DNA of 64,000 bases from Paraburkholderia solitsugae (GCF_013177695.1 NZ_WOEY01000002.1:42060-106059), one strand, 5' to 3'. Shown: positions 1 through 10,068, counted from the first letter of the stretch. Numbers and translations: made by a program. Notes: generated from the sequence alone by a model not told the origin.

Positions 1-1138
1 GCTCAACCGCGCCATGCGCGAGATACGGTGCGTGGTACTCGGCAGTGACGGTTCGCGCCGCGCCGCTCAGGGCAGCATCGACGTCGCCGCGATGGTAGTA
101 AGCGTGGCCGTCACTGTCGTCCAGTGCCTGCGCGAGCTGAGTGTCCACGCCTGCGCTCGACAGATTTGCTGCAGCACCGTCATTCCACACCACGTTGACG
201 GCGCTGACTGCGTTCATCGCGCGAAACGCGTTGTCCGCGATCACCGCGACCGCGCCGCTGCCGCCCGCGTAGGGCGCTAACGCGAAGGCTTTGATGAACC
301 CCGGCATTTTCGTGGCAGGCGAGGCGTCGAAATACGCCACCGTACCGCCTAGCGTGGGGCACATCACCACGCTTGCGTAGATGAGACCGTCGGGTAGCGC
401 GTCAATGCCGAAGCGCGCCGTGCCGTTGATTTTCGATGCGGCTTCGATGCGTCGCATCGGTTTGCCGATCAGTTTGAAGTCCGCGGGATCTTTCAGCGCG
501 ACCTTCCATGGCAGCGGTTGCCGTGCAGCCATCGTGGACAGTTCGCCGAAGCTCGCCTTGTGGTCCGATGCGTGCAGTACGTACCCGCCTTCCGTACGGC
601 ATTCGCCGGCCGGCACCGTCCATTGCGCAGCCGCGGCGCCGATCAGCATCGCACGCGCCGAGGCGCCGGCTTCACGCATCGGCGTCCATAGATCGTTCAT
701 GCTCGATGACCCGCCCGTCATCATCGTGCCGGCGTCGCGCACCAGTTTGCTTGTCATCCAGACCGTGGCGCGCTTGATTGTGCTGTCGTCGTCCGGACGA
801 AACGGCAGATCGTCGACGACGTTCTGCACGCTGTTGTAGATCTTGTCGATCGGCGAGTTTTCCACTCGGACCTGCGACCAGTCGGCGTCCAGTTCCTCGG
901 CCAGCAGCATGGCGAGGCCGGTGTGGATACCCTGCCCCATTTCCGCTTTGCACATCACGATCGTCACACTGTTGTCGGCGGAAATTTTGACCCAGCCGTT
1001 GAGTGCGACCTGATTGCCCTCCACCGGCAGCGCCGTGGAAGTGGTCAGGCGCTGCCCCGGCGGCAGCACCGACCAGCCGACCAGCAAAGCACCGAGCGCG
1101 CCGGCGCCGCCTAGCAGGAAGGTTCTGCGCTTTAGCAT
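1..1138 (-). CDS. Molybdopterin-binding subunit of aldehyde/isoquinoline-type oxidoreductase (N-terminal part)
   Basis: About 379 residues are visible and the C-terminus lies beyond the window start. The N-terminus MLKRRTFLLGGAGALGALL is an Arg-containing hydrophobic leader of the kind found on exported cofactor enzymes, close to a Tat signal. 'KAEMGQGIHTGLAMLLAEEL' starting near residue 65 is the MGQG motif of the xanthine dehydrogenase/CoxL family. The body reads like the IorB (isoquinoline 1-oxidoreductase beta) branch, ending here at 'YHAPYLAHGAVE'. Such proteins oxidise aldehydes or N-heterocycles with a 2Fe-2S partner and a cytochrome, usually in the periplasm. No partner subunit is visible upstream, so it would lie outside the window. 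Family call is solid; the substrate is not known. Confidence 0.82.
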   Translation of the reverse strand, partial: MLKRRTFLLGGAGALGALLVGWSVLPPGQRLTTSTALPVEGNQVALNGWVKISADNSVTIVMCKAEMGQGIHTGLAMLLAEELDADWSQVRVENSPIDKIYNSVQNVVDDLPFRPDDDSTIKRATVWMTSKLVRDAGTMMTGGSSSMNDLWTPMREAGASARAMLIGAAAAQWTVPAGECRTEGGYVLHASDHKASFGELSTMAARQPLPWKVALKDPADFKLIGKPMRRIEAASKINGTARFGIDALPDGLIYASVVMCPTLGGTVAYFDASPATKMPGFIKAFALAPYAGGSGAVAVIADNAFRAMNAVSAVNVVWNDGAAANLSSAGVDTQLAQALDDSDGHAYYHRGDVDAALSGAARTVTAEYHAPYLAHGAVE

Positions 1139-1563
1139 CGTATGACTCGATCAGCTTGCACGTTGGCGGGGAAGCTGTGAAAGCGCGGATTGGCGCGGGG
1201 GTTTGTTTCGTCGGAACAGTATTAAGACGTAAGAGTGGGCGGGGGACTGAAAACCAGGGTTTCAGCCTATCCGTGCGGCGCTAGCTGATGCCCTTAGCCA
1301 AAAGAGCGAGCGCATGCTTGTGTCAGTTTATTAAATGTTATTCGTCGCGTGGCGGCACGCTGCAGTGCAACTGGCTTGAGCGGCGGAAAAATGCGGAAGA
1401 TGGCGGATTTTTGCTAACTGTGCAAGTCGCTAAATACATTTCTAAACAAATTGCCGTCCGCTCTCGCGCATGATCGAGGCAGAGCTAACGAGCCCTGCGG
1501 CCCCCCAGCAAAGCAGATCTGGATCTAGCCAAAGCGCAATCGCGAATTGAAAGAGGTTAAGCC
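1139..1563. other. Intergenic stretch without a recognisable gene
   Basis: About 425 bases between two divergent genes. Short open frames exist but none has a recognisable product or a convincing ribosome site. The last 15 bases carry the purine-rich ribosome site (aaagagg) used by the XRE gene starting at 1564. Confidence 0.5.
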
Positions 1564-1832
1564 ATGAGCAACCAAACATTTTCCAGCTCTGGAACGCCAT
1601 CGAAGACACCCCAGAACAGGCACAAAACATGATGCTTCGATCGGCCTTGATGATGGCGCTCAAGGACCATAGCATCCGTGCCGGAATGAGCCAGGCAGAT
1701 GCTGCCAGGCATTTCTGCGTCACTCAGCCGTGTGTGTCCGACCTCATGCGCGGCAAGATCAATCTGTTCTCGCTCGATGCATTGATCAATATGGCGGTCG
1801 CGGCGGACATGCGCATCGAGAGTAAAGCTTGA
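1564..1832 (+). pseudogene. XRE-family HTH regulator with apparent frameshift near its start
   Basis: A purine-rich ribosome site (aaagagg) stands 8 bases before the ATG at 1564, which opens MSNQTF and then hits a stop at 1630. The next frame continues smoothly as FQLWNAIEDTPEQAQNMMLR and then a helix-turn-helix (GMSQADAARHFCVTQPCVSDLMRGK) to the stop at 1832. This matches the usual architecture of a short XRE protein of the NadS/HigA-antitoxin type, in which 'WDAIEDTPEEAENM' precedes the HTH. Switching frame at about 1580-1590 would give one protein of roughly 89 residues. As written, only the part from ATG 1629 (67 aa) can be translated in one frame. No toxin gene is visible upstream. A sequencing error is as likely as a real mutation. 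Confidence 0.6.
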
Positions 1833-1908
1833 ACGCAGTCTTGTCCGTCAAAGCCACGTCGTTGCCACGATATGCCCGAGTGCTAAATACAGCTAAACGC
1901 CCCCGAAT

Positions 1909-2796
1909 TCATCCGCCCTCCCGAATCATCTCAATCAACGCCCGCAGTCCCGCAGGTATATGACGTCGCCCAGGATAGTAAAGACACAGCCCGTCGAACG
2001 CCGGCGTCCAATCTTCCAGCACACGCTGCAGCGTGCCCGCTTCCAGATCCGCCGCCACGTTCCATTCGGTCATATACGCCAGTCCAAATCCCTCGCGGGC
2101 CGCCTCCATGATGAGCAACGGCTCATCGAGCGTCAGCATGCCCTGCACATCCACGCTGAAAGCCTCGCCGCGTCGCTCGAACTCCCAGTGATAAATACGC
2201 CCGCTCGGCATGCGCATCCGGATACAACGGTGTGCACGCAGATCGTCCGGTGTGCGCGGCTTCGGATTTTCCTCGAAATAGGCGGGACTCCCAACGACTG
2301 CAAAACGCTGCGGCCGGTTGAACGGCACCGCGATCATGTCCTGCGGAACAATCTCAGCCAACCGAATGCCGGCATCGAAGCCCTCCACCACGATGTCGAT
2401 CACGCGCCCCTCGGTGACGAGATCCAACTTCATCTCCGGATAACGTCGTAGGTATTCCAGCAGCAAGGGCATCACCTGGCGCGCCGCGCCCGTCGATGTG
2501 TTGATGCGCAGCGTGCCAGCGGGCGTGTCGCGATAGCTGCCGGCCTGCTCGATGGCCACGCGGATGGTCGACAACGCCGGCGCCACACTGTCGACGAATT
2601 GCGCGCCCGCTTCGGACAACGACACGCTGCGTGTCGTCCGATTAAAGAGCCGCACGCCGATGCGCGCCTCCAACGCCGCAATCGCATGGCTCAGCGCCGA
2701 TGTCGACACGCCAAGTTCCGTCGCCGCTGCGCGGAAGCTGCGATGGCGCGCCACCGCGAGCACGCCTTCCAGTTCGCTCAAACCGGGCGTCTTCAT
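1909..2796 (-). CDS. LysR-family transcriptional regulator
   Basis: 295 residues, the normal LysR length. The N-terminal winged helix is at residues 6-65 ([44 protein letters not shown]), followed by the effector-binding domain with '[53 protein letters not shown]', typical of the large DsdC/CrgA-like branch. It is divergent from the aldehyde dehydrogenase gene across a 100-bp gap containing a perfect palindrome, the classical layout for a LysR protein controlling its neighbour. The inducer is unknown. Confidence 0.93.
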   Translation of the reverse strand: MKTPGLSELEGVLAVARHRSFRAAATELGVSTSALSHAIAALEARIGVRLFNRTTRSVSLSEAGAQFVDSVAPALSTIRVAIEQAGSYRDTPAGTLRINTSTGAARQVMPLLLEYLRRYPEMKLDLVTEGRVIDIVVEGFDAGIRLAEIVPQDMIAVPFNRPQRFAVVGSPAYFEENPKPRTPDDLRAHRCIRMRMPSGRIYHWEFERRGEAFSVDVQGMLTLDEPLLIMEAAREGFGLAYMTEWNVAADLEAGTLQRVLEDWTPAFDGLCLYYPGRRHIPAGLRALIEMIREGG

Positions 2797-2842
2797 TATC
2801 CCATCCTACTCAACGAATCATCCTCGATTATATGGCTAGTCA

Positions 2843-2858
2843 GCTCAATCCATTGAGC
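2843..2858. promoter_or_regulatory. Perfect palindrome between LysR and aldehyde dehydrogenase genes
   Basis: GCTCAAT-CC-ATTGAGC, a 7-2-7 perfect inverted repeat, lies 39 bases before the ATG of the aldehyde dehydrogenase. Its position in a divergent LysR gap makes it a candidate operator. Binding is inferred only. Confidence 0.45.
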
Positions 2859-2896
2859 CTATCTTTGAGGCAACAACTTCTTGGATAGGAGCTTTC

Positions 2897-4318
2897 ATGC
2901 AGCAAATCGACAAGGTTTATATCGACGGCGCGTTCGTCACCCCGCACGGCGAGGAGTGGTTCGATCTTCACAACCCGGCTAAGGAAACGGTGATCGGCAA
3001 GGTGCGTCTGGCCGACGCGGAAGACGCGCGCCGCGCGATCGCAGCCGCCAAACGCGCCTTCCCGGCGTTTTCCCGCACCAGCAAGGAAGAGCGGATCGCG
3101 CTGCTCGATCGCATGCACGCCGCGGTTCAAGCGAGAGAAGACGACCTGCTCGAAGCAATCGTCGAGGAATACGGTGCGCCGGCGTCACGCGCGCGCTGGA
3201 TGGCGAAATACCCAGCGGACGTGCTGGCGGAAGTTATCAAGGTCTTACAGACCTATGAGTTCACGCGACGCGCCGGCACGGCCGACGTCGTCATGCAACC
3301 GCTCGGCGTCGCCGGACTGATTACACCGTGGAATAGCAATGGCGGCTTTATCTGCGGGAAGCTGGCTGCGGCGATTGCAGCGGGCTGCACGGCCGTCATC
3401 AAGCCGAGTGAAATGAGCGCGATCCAGACACGCATCATCACCGAGGCACTGCACGAAGCCGGCTTGCCCGCGGGCGTGTTCAATATCGTCACGGGCCGAG
3501 GCGACACGGTGGGGGCGGAAATCAGCGCGCATCCGGACGTGGCGAAGATTTCATTCACCGGATCGACGGCTGTCGGCAAGACGATCCTGCGCACCGGCGC
3601 GGAGACATTGAAACGCGTCACGTTGGAGTTGGGCGGCAAATCGCCGGTGGTCATACTCGACGACGCCGATTTCGCGGAAGCGGTGCCGTTGGCGCTCCAG
3701 GCAGGGTTCATGAACAGCGGTCAGGCATGTATCGCCGGTACGCGGATTCTTGTGCCGCAGAGTCGCCTTACGGAATTCGAAGAGCGGGTGCGCTTTGAAG
3801 TCGCCCGCACGCAAGCCGGTGATCCGCGCGATCCGGCTACGCAAATCGGCCCGATGGTCAGCCGCAAGCAGTGGGAGCGCGTGCAGCGCTACATCGGCAT
3901 CGGCATCGGCGAAGGCGCGCGATTGATTGCCGGTGGCGAGGGCCGACCGGAAGGACTGGAGCGCGGCTGGTTCGTGCGTCCGACCGTATTTAGCGGCGTC
4001 AGCAACGACATGACGATTGCCCGCGAGGAGATTTTTGGGCCGGTGCTGTCGATCATTGCGTATCGCGATACCGAGGAAGCGATCGCAATCGCCAATGACA
4101 CAAGCTATGGGCTGCAAGCCTACGTCGTCTCGGCCGATGCGGTGCGGGCTCGCGCAGTCGCCACTCGTATCGACGCAGGGCGTGTACTGATCAACACGTT
4201 GGCACACGAGCCGGCCGCACCGTTCGGTGGCTTCAAGCAATCGGGCATCGGGCGGGAATATGGCACGTTCGGGTTGGAAGCCTTCATGGAGCCTAAGTCG
4301 TTACTCGGCGTGAACTGA
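2897..4318 (+). CDS. NAD(P)-dependent aldehyde dehydrogenase
   Basis: 473 residues, a full-length ALDH-superfamily enzyme that oxidises an aldehyde to the acid. 'TPWNSN' near residue 148 and 'SFTGSTAVGK' near 228 belong to the Rossmann cofactor site. The general-base Glu is in 'TLELGGKSPV' and the nucleophilic Cys in 'NSGQACIAGTR'. The C-terminus has 'PFGGFKQSGIGREYG', as expected. The ATG at 2897 has an aggag ribosome site 8 bases upstream. It is divergent from the LysR gene and convergent with xylH. The sequence resembles the broad-specificity benzaldehyde/betaine-aldehyde type, but the substrate cannot be read. A link with the neighbouring xylose operon is not shown. Confidence 0.93.
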   Translation: MQQIDKVYIDGAFVTPHGEEWFDLHNPAKETVIGKVRLADAEDARRAIAAAKRAFPAFSRTSKEERIALLDRMHAAVQAREDDLLEAIVEEYGAPASRARWMAKYPADVLAEVIKVLQTYEFTRRAGTADVVMQPLGVAGLITPWNSNGGFICGKLAAAIAAGCTAVIKPSEMSAIQTRIITEALHEAGLPAGVFNIVTGRGDTVGAEISAHPDVAKISFTGSTAVGKTILRTGAETLKRVTLELGGKSPVVILDDADFAEAVPLALQAGFMNSGQACIAGTRILVPQSRLTEFEERVRFEVARTQAGDPRDPATQIGPMVSRKQWERVQRYIGIGIGEGARLIAGGEGRPEGLERGWFVRPTVFSGVSNDMTIAREEIFGPVLSIIAYRDTEEAIAIANDTSYGLQAYVVSADAVRARAVATRIDAGRVLINTLAHEPAAPFGGFKQSGIGREYGTFGLEAFMEPKSLLGVN

Positions 4319-4362
4319 AAACAGGGCCTTGCTGATTGACGGGCGCGTCTGATCGCTCAGCA

Positions 4363-4395
4363 GGCGGTGCGTCAGCATTTGCATGACGCACCGCC
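4363..4395. terminator. Hairpin between convergent genes
   Basis: A perfect 12-bp stem (GGCGGTGCGTCA / TGACGCACCGCC) with a 9-base loop lies between the convergent aldehyde dehydrogenase and xylH genes. There is no long T-run on either side, so it may act as a shared 3'-end structure rather than a textbook intrinsic terminator. Confidence 0.6.
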
Positions 4396-4402
4396 GGATG
4401 CC

Positions 4403-5602
4403 TCACCGCCGGTTCGATCCCGACACGACATCGATCCACACAGCCAGCACAAGAATGCTGCCCTTCACGATCATCTGCCAGTACGCGTCGACGTCGAGCA
4501 TGGACATGCCGTTATCCAGGCTCGCCATCACCAGTGCGCCGATCAACGCACCGTAGACTGTCCCGGAGCCGCCGCGCATCGACGTCCCGCCGATAAAGCA
4601 CGCGGCGATCGCGTCGAGCTCGCCCATCGATCCCGCCGACGGTGAGCCGGCCGCGAGCCGTGCTGTATTGACGATCCCGGCGAACGCGCACATCAGTCCC
4701 ATCAGCGCGAAGATGGCCAGCTTCACGCGGTTGGTATTCACACCGGACAGCCGCGTCGCTTCCAGGTTGGAACCCACCGCATAGATGCGCCGCCCGAAAA
4801 CGGTCTGCGTCGCGATCCACGTGAAAATACCGAGCAGCGCGAGCAGCAGCAGAACCGGCACGGGAATCCCGCCATAACGGTCGAGCGTGGCGACAAACGC
4901 GGCCAGAATCACGCCCGCCCCGACCACCTTTGCAACATCCTGCCAGATCGGCACCACTCGCAATTTGTAGCGCTCGCGATTGCTTCGTTGTCGCACGGTC
5001 AGAAAGGCCAGCACGACAAACAGCACGACGGCCAGCGTATCGCCCGCAAGACGCGGCAAATACCCCTGACCGACAAACACAAAACCATCGGAGACCGGCG
5101 CAATCGTCGAGCCGCCGGTGACACCGAGCAGAATGCCGCGATACGCCAGCATGCCACCCAGGCCGACAATAAACGAAGGTACACGCCGGTACGTCGACCA
5201 CCAACCGTTGAACATGCCGACGAGCACACCGAGCAGCATCACCACGGGCACGGTGACGCCGATCGGCCAGTGCCGGTTGACGTCGAGAATCGCCGCGACA
5301 CCGCCGAGCAAACCGAGCAACGACCCGACAGACAGATCGATCTCGCCCGCGATGATCACGAACACCATGCCGCACGCGAGCATGCCGGTAATCGACATCT
5401 GCCGCAGCAGATTCGACAGATTGCGTGGCGTCACAAACGCGCCGTGCGTCAGAAAGGAGAAGAAAATCCAGATCACGGCGACGGCGATCAGCAACGCAAG
5501 AATCTTGTAGCGTGCGAACAGTTGCTGAATGCGCTGCGGGCCGCCGAAGGCGCCTCGCTGTACGGCGCCGTCGGCGGGTTGGGAAGTGACGTCGGGAGTC
5601 AT
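4403..5602 (-). CDS. xylH: D-xylose ABC transporter, membrane permease
   Basis: 399 residues with about ten hydrophobic segments, starting at residue 35 ([17 protein letters not shown]). It carries the CUT2-permease signature '[18 protein letters not shown]' near residue 95 and '[25 protein letters not shown]' in the second half. It forms the channel for xylose uptake with XylG on the cytoplasmic side and XylF in the periplasm. The start overlaps the xylG stop by 4 bases (5599-5602), so translation is probably coupled. It is the last gene of xylA-xylF-xylG-xylH. Confidence 0.95.
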   Translation of the reverse strand: MTPDVTSQPADGAVQRGAFGGPQRIQQLFARYKILALLIAVAVIWIFFSFLTHGAFVTPRNLSNLLRQMSITGMLACGMVFVIIAGEIDLSVGSLLGLLGGVAAILDVNRHWPIGVTVPVVMLLGVLVGMFNGWWSTYRRVPSFIVGLGGMLAYRGILLGVTGGSTIAPVSDGFVFVGQGYLPRLAGDTLAVVLFVVLAFLTVRQRSNRERYKLRVVPIWQDVAKVVGAGVILAAFVATLDRYGGIPVPVLLLLALLGIFTWIATQTVFGRRIYAVGSNLEATRLSGVNTNRVKLAIFALMGLMCAFAGIVNTARLAAGSPSAGSMGELDAIAACFIGGTSMRGGSGTVYGALIGALVMASLDNGMSMLDVDAYWQMIVKGSILVLAVWIDVVSGSNRR

Positions 5603-7158
5603 GCGGCACTCGCTGCGGTTGGGTTCGTGGATCGCTGCACAGGACGGATTGCGGCGCTGAGAATGTCCTCTTGCGTGAGGCCGTCGTTGACGAAATCGCC
5701 ACGCAATTCGCCTTCGCCGATCACCAGCACGCGATCGCTGATGCCAAGCACTTCAGGCAATTCGGACGACACCATCACGATCGACATGCCGCGCTGTGCC
5801 AGCTGAAAAATCAGTTGGTAGATTTCGAACTTCGCGCCGACGTCGACACCTCGGGTCGGTTCGTCGAGAATCAGCACTTTCGGATCGGTCAACAGCATGC
5901 GCGTCAGCACAGCCTTCTGCTGATTGCCGCCCGACAAGCTCGCGATCGACAACATCGGATGCGCGGCACGCACTGAGAGTCGCTTCATCTCCGTGTTGAT
6001 CGTGTCGAGTTCGGCGGCGGAATCGATCCGGCCGCCCTTAGCGAAGCGTTGCAACACAGCAAGCGTGATGTTGTGGCCGACACTCAGACCCGGCACGATG
6101 CCGTGGCGTTTGCGATCTTCCGGCACCATACCGATACCGGCGCGAATCGCGTCGACAGGCGCACGAATCTTCAATGGCTTGCCTTCCATGACCACGGTCG
6201 CCTCGCTCGCACCCGGATACGCGCCGAAAATCGCCTGCATCAACTCGGTGCGCCCTGCGCCGACCAAACCGGCAACGCCGAGAATCTCGCCGCGTCGCAA
6301 CGCGAACGATACATCGTTCACCCGCTTGCGACGCGGATTGGCGACGTCGAAACAGGTCACGTTGCGCGCTTCGAAGATCACGTCGCCGATTGGATGCGGT
6401 TCACGCGGAAACAGGTTCCTGATCTCCCGGCCCACCATCAAGGAGATGATGCGATCGGTGGTGAGCGCGCGCATTGGCTCGGTCGCGACATGGCGGCCGT
6501 CGCGGATCACGCTGATCGTGTCGCACACGGCCGCGACTTCATCGAGCTTGTGCGAGATATACACGCAGGCGACACCACGCCGCTTCAGATCGCGCACGAT
6601 ATCCAGCAGAATGTGTATCTCCGTAGCGGTCAGCGACGACGATGGTTCATCGAGGATCAACAGTTTCGCGCGCTTGTTCAGCGCCTTCGCAATCTCGATT
6701 AGCTGCTGGTGACCGCCACCGAAGTTCATTACCGGCTGCGCCGAGTTGATGCCGCTTATGCCGAGTTCGCGCAGCAGTTCATCGGCGCGCTGATACATCG
6801 CGGCGTAATTCATCCGGCCGCCTGGCAGCGTGATTTCGTTGCCGAGAAAAATATTCTCCGCGACCGAGAGTTCCGGTACCAGCATCAACTCCTGGTGGAT
6901 GATGATGATACCGGCGCGTTCGGTGTCGCGGATGCTCGCGGCCTTCAGCGGTTCGCCTTCCCAGATGATTTCGCCATCCCAGGTCCCATGGGGATAGACG
7001 CCGGACAGCACTTTCATCAGTGTCGATTTGCCCGCGCCATTTTCACCGCACAAGCCCACGCACTCTCCCGGCGACACCGTCAGGTCGATGCCGTCGAGCG
7101 CCTTGACGCCGGAAAACGCTTTGACGATGCCGCGCATCGTCAGTAATGGTTCGCTCAT
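5599..7158 (-). CDS. xylG: D-xylose ABC transporter, ATP-binding protein
   Basis: 519 residues with two ABC ATPase halves, as in RbsA/XylG. Half one has Walker A 'GENGAGKST' near residue 38 and Walker B '[12 protein letters not shown]'. Half two has the degenerate P-loop '[10 protein letters not shown]', signature 'LSGGNQQK' and '[12 protein letters not shown]'. It powers XylFGH xylose import. It lies 88 bases downstream of xylF, with a strong hairpin in that gap, and overlaps xylH by 4 bases. Full length with intact motifs. Confidence 0.95.
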   Translation of the reverse strand: MSEPLLTMRGIVKAFSGVKALDGIDLTVSPGECVGLCGENGAGKSTLMKVLSGVYPHGTWDGEIIWEGEPLKAASIRDTERAGIIIIHQELMLVPELSVAENIFLGNEITLPGGRMNYAAMYQRADELLRELGISGINSAQPVMNFGGGHQQLIEIAKALNKRAKLLILDEPSSSLTATEIHILLDIVRDLKRRGVACVYISHKLDEVAAVCDTISVIRDGRHVATEPMRALTTDRIISLMVGREIRNLFPREPHPIGDVIFEARNVTCFDVANPRRKRVNDVSFALRRGEILGVAGLVGAGRTELMQAIFGAYPGASEATVVMEGKPLKIRAPVDAIRAGIGMVPEDRKRHGIVPGLSVGHNITLAVLQRFAKGGRIDSAAELDTINTEMKRLSVRAAHPMLSIASLSGGNQQKAVLTRMLLTDPKVLILDEPTRGVDVGAKFEIYQLIFQLAQRGMSIVMVSSELPEVLGISDRVLVIGEGELRGDFVNDGLTQEDILSAAIRPVQRSTNPTAASAA

Positions 7159-7190
7159 TCGCTATGCCTCGCTGCAAGGCGCGCGGTGGC

Positions 7191-7224
7191 GCCGGTGTGC
7201 CTGACGCATATCAGGCACACCGGC
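7191..7224 (-). promoter_or_regulatory. Perfect intercistronic hairpin xylF-xylG
   Basis: GCCGGTGTGCCTGA and its exact reverse complement form a 14-bp stem around the loop cgcata, in the 88-bp gap after the xylF stop. No T-run follows, so it more likely blocks 3' decay or attenuates than terminates. This is the usual way binding-protein mRNA is kept more abundant than permease mRNA in sugar ABC operons (compare malE-malF). The function is inferred. Confidence 0.65.
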
Positions 7225-7246
7225 TTGAACCGCGCTCACGTTACGC

Positions 7247-8275
7247 TCATTGGCTCGCGAGCTGGGCCTGGGTGTAGAAGCCGTCCTTGACGACCGTATC
7301 GACATTGCTCTTGGTGAGCAACGTGGGTTGCAGGAGCACCGTATCGACCTTCTTCTTGCCGTTGTCGTACTGCGCGTTAAAGTCCGGCTTCTCGCCCCTT
7401 GCAAGCGCGACGGAGAGTTTCGCCGCTTCGCTTGCAATCAGCTTGAGCGGCTTATATACGGTCATCGTCTGCGTCCCAGCGATGACGCGTTTCACCGCAG
7501 CCAGATCAGCGTCTTGCCCCGACACCGGCACTTTTCCCGCCATGTGCTGCGCAGCGAGCGCCTGGATTGCGCCACCCGCGGTGCCGTCGTTCGAGGCGAC
7601 GATTGCGTCGATCTTGTTGTTGTTCGCCGTGAGCGCGTCTTCGACGATGCGCAGCGCCGTCGAGGCACTCCACTCCGGCACCCACTGCTGACCGACGATC
7701 TTGATATCGCCCTTGTCTATCGCAGGCTTCAACACTTTGAGCTGGCCTTCGCGCAGCATCTTGGCGTTGTTGTCGGTCGGTGCGCCACCGAGCAGGAAGT
7801 AGTTGCCCTTCGGTTGTGCGTTATAGACACCTTGCGCTTGCAGTTCCCCGACCTTTTCGTTGTCGAACGAGATATACGCATCCACGTCGGCGTCGAGAAT
7901 CAGACGGTCATACGAGACGACCTTGATGCCCGCTTTCTTGGCTTCGGCGACCACATTGCCGAGCGTCTTCGAATTGAACGGCACGATCACGATCACATCG
8001 ACGCCGCGCGAGATCAGGTTTTCGATCTGCGAAATCTGACGCTCTTCGCTCGCATCGGCGGATTGAACCGACACTTTGGCACCAAGTTTTTCTGCGGCTG
8101 CAACGAAATAGTCACGATCGCGCGACCAGCGCTCGACACGCAGATCGTCGATACAGAAACCAATTTCCGGATGCTCTTTGCTCGCATGTGCGAGGGGTGC
8201 CATAAGCGACAGGCTGGCGAGCACCGCTCCACATACCAGCGAACTCAGTACGGTACGACGCGTTGCGAATTTCAT
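7247..8275 (-). CDS. xylF: D-xylose-binding periplasmic protein
   Basis: 342 residues. A cleavable signal peptide (MKFATRRTVLSSLVCGAVLASLSLMAPLAHA) precedes the mature start SKEHPEIGFCIDDLRVERWSRDRDYF, which closely follows E. coli XylF. The rest is a two-lobed periplasmic-binding fold, with 'VVSYDRLILDADVDAYISFDN' and 'VSGQDADLAAVKRVIAGTQTMTVYKPL' at known sugar-contact regions. It captures xylose for XylGH. It stands 196 bp after xylA and is bracketed by two hairpins. Confidence 0.95.
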   Translation of the reverse strand: MKFATRRTVLSSLVCGAVLASLSLMAPLAHASKEHPEIGFCIDDLRVERWSRDRDYFVAAAEKLGAKVSVQSADASEERQISQIENLISRGVDVIVIVPFNSKTLGNVVAEAKKAGIKVVSYDRLILDADVDAYISFDNEKVGELQAQGVYNAQPKGNYFLLGGAPTDNNAKMLREGQLKVLKPAIDKGDIKIVGQQWVPEWSASTALRIVEDALTANNNKIDAIVASNDGTAGGAIQALAAQHMAGKVPVSGQDADLAAVKRVIAGTQTMTVYKPLKLIASEAAKLSVALARGEKPDFNAQYDNGKKKVDTVLLQPTLLTKSNVDTVVKDGFYTQAQLASQ

Positions 8276-8370
8276 GTCTCACTCCTTGTTCTGATAGCCG
8301 GAATACCGGATTGGACGGTCTGTGCTGCGAGCCACAGAACCGGACAAGCGACAAGCCAAAGCTTTTCTAT

Positions 8371-8395
8371 TCGCGCGGTCAGCGTGGCCGCGCGA
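8371..8395 (-). promoter_or_regulatory. Intercistronic hairpin xylA-xylF
   Basis: TCGCGCGG / CCGCGCGA, a perfect 8-bp stem with a 9-base loop, in the 196-bp gap between the xylA stop and the xylF start. On the plus strand it is followed by tcttttt, but transcription of the xyl genes runs the other way, so for the operon it is a stem without a T-run. It may be a processing or stability element. Confidence 0.5.
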
Positions 8396-8471
8396 TCTTT
8401 TTATGTCTTACTGAGTGCCCTGTTTCGGCGTTACTGAGCGTTATTACTGGACGTTATTGCGTGACTGCCTT

Positions 8472-9794
8472 TTAGCGCCTGCTATAAATCGCCTGATTCA
8501 CAACGTTTTCCAACTGCTCCTGCCGGCCGCTCGCATGTTGCGGATTCAAGCCACGTGTCAACGCATCCGTGGCCAGCGTCGAGAGCGAAAAGTCGCCCGT
8601 CAGGATCTTGCGCCCGAACTCCGACTCCCAACCCGCGTAGCGCTGACGTTTGAACTGTTCGAGACGGTCGTTTTCGAGCAGCGTCGCGGCGCGTTCAACG
8701 GCGAGCGCCAGGTTATCGATTGCACCGATGTGGCCGAAGAACAGATCCTCCGCGTCGACACTCTGTCGCCGTACCTTCGCGTCGAAGTTCATGCCGCCCG
8801 TCGTGAAGCCGCCGTGCTTGAGAATTTCGTAGAAGGCCAGCGTCAGTTCTTCGACGCTGTTCGGAAACTGGTCCGTATCCCAGCCGTTTTGTTGATCGCC
8901 GCGATTCGCGTCGACGCTGCCGAAAATACCCAGCGCATAGGCGGTGGCGATCTCGTGATGAAACGAGTGGCCGGCAAGCGTCGCGTGATTGGCCTCGATG
9001 TTCACGCGAATCTCTTTCTCCAGCCCGTGTTGCAGCAGGAAGCCGTGAACGGTCGCCACGTCGTAGTCGTATTGATGCTTGGTCGGCTCCTGGGGCTTCG
9101 GCTCGATCAGCAATGCGCCTTTGAAGCCGATCTTGTGCTTGTGCTCGACCACCATGTGCAGGAAGCGGGCGATCTGATCACGTTCGCGCACGAGGTCGGT
9201 ATTGAGCAGCGTATCGTAGCCCTCGCGGCCGCCCCACAACACATAATTCTCACCGCCGAGCCGATGCGTCGCGTCGAGCGCGTGACGAACCTGAGTCGCA
9301 GCAAACGCGAAAATCTCCGGATCGGGACTGGTCGCCGCGCCTGATGCGTAACGCGGATGTGAGAACAGGTTGGCGGTGCCCCACAGCAGTTTGATGCCCG
9401 TGTCCTGCTGCTTGCGTCCCAGATAGTCAGCGATGCGCGTGAAGTTCTCGCTATAGGACTTCAGGCCGTCGCCTTCCGGCGCGACATCCGTATCGTGAAA
9501 CGTGTAGTACGGTGTGCCGAGCTTCGAGAAAAACTCGAATGCCGAATCGGCCTTTTCCTGCGCCCGCTCCATGGCGTCGCCAGCTTGCTGCCAGGGACGC
9601 CGAAACGTCCCCTGCCCGAAGATATCGACGCCAGGCCAGACAAACGTATGCCAGTAGCACACGGCAATGCGCAGATGTTCTTCGAGTGTCTTGCCAAGTA
9701 CTCGTTTACTCTTGTCGTAGTGACGATACGCAAGCGGGTTGTCCGATTGCGGGCCTTCGTAGCGGATCTCGGGAATGTGTTCGAAATAGGACAT
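8472..9794 (-). CDS. xylA: Xylose isomerase
   Basis: 440 residues from the ATG at 9794, giving [20 protein letters not shown], the standard XylA start; a ggag site is just upstream. An upstream ATG in frame (9854) would add 20 unusual residues and is rejected. It converts D-xylose to D-xylulose using two divalent metals. The catalytic His is in 'YYTFHDTDV' (H100, D103) and metal-site motifs are '[10 protein letters not shown]', '[16 protein letters not shown]' and '[11 protein letters not shown]'. It is the first gene of the operon, divergent from xylR. No xylulokinase gene is in the window, so that step must be encoded elsewhere. Confidence 0.96.
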   Translation of the reverse strand: MSYFEHIPEIRYEGPQSDNPLAYRHYDKSKRVLGKTLEEHLRIAVCYWHTFVWPGVDIFGQGTFRRPWQQAGDAMERAQEKADSAFEFFSKLGTPYYTFHDTDVAPEGDGLKSYSENFTRIADYLGRKQQDTGIKLLWGTANLFSHPRYASGAATSPDPEIFAFAATQVRHALDATHRLGGENYVLWGGREGYDTLLNTDLVRERDQIARFLHMVVEHKHKIGFKGALLIEPKPQEPTKHQYDYDVATVHGFLLQHGLEKEIRVNIEANHATLAGHSFHHEIATAYALGIFGSVDANRGDQQNGWDTDQFPNSVEELTLAFYEILKHGGFTTGGMNFDAKVRRQSVDAEDLFFGHIGAIDNLALAVERAATLLENDRLEQFKRQRYAGWESEFGRKILTGDFSLSTLATDALTRGLNPQHASGRQEQLENVVNQAIYSRR

Positions 9795-9913
9795 CAGCGT
9801 CTCCGGTTTTATGCTGCACTGCAACCCGAGCGGCATCGCCGCGCCGGTCGACAAGGTGACGCCATGCTGACGCTTGCAGGAACCGTCGGCAATTGCGAAA
9901 TTGCGCAGCGCGC

Positions 9914-9945
9914 TTGATGTTTCTTACCGCCCCTGCGTTTGTTTC
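9914..9945. promoter_or_regulatory. Direct TGTTTC repeats in the xylA-xylR gap
   Basis: TTGATGTTTC (9914-9923) and CGTTTGTTTC (9936-9945) share TGTTTC with a 22-bp period, two helical turns, the spacing AraC-type dimers often use. They sit between the divergent xylA and xylR starts and are a candidate XylR site. The rest of the 274-bp gap shows nothing clear. Confidence 0.3.
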
Positions 9946-10068
9946 ACACCGCCGCGATCTTCGCGGCCTAGAATAACCAGACGCTTAAAAACGGTGCGGC
10001 CTTCGAAGCGCACTCAACAGGAGACGAAGGCGCCGCGAGTCCCGACGATCCGCGCGCCGCCCACTGCC

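Noticed and set aside
3551..4240. Long minus-strand open frame inside the aldehyde dehydrogenase gene
   Set aside because: It is an antisense shadow of a well-conserved gene with high third-position GC; its protein lacks any known pattern.
9874..10068. N-terminal extension of XylR
   Set aside because: Arg/Pro-rich with no match to XylR; the family starts at about MTRPQTPQTTHRIAL.
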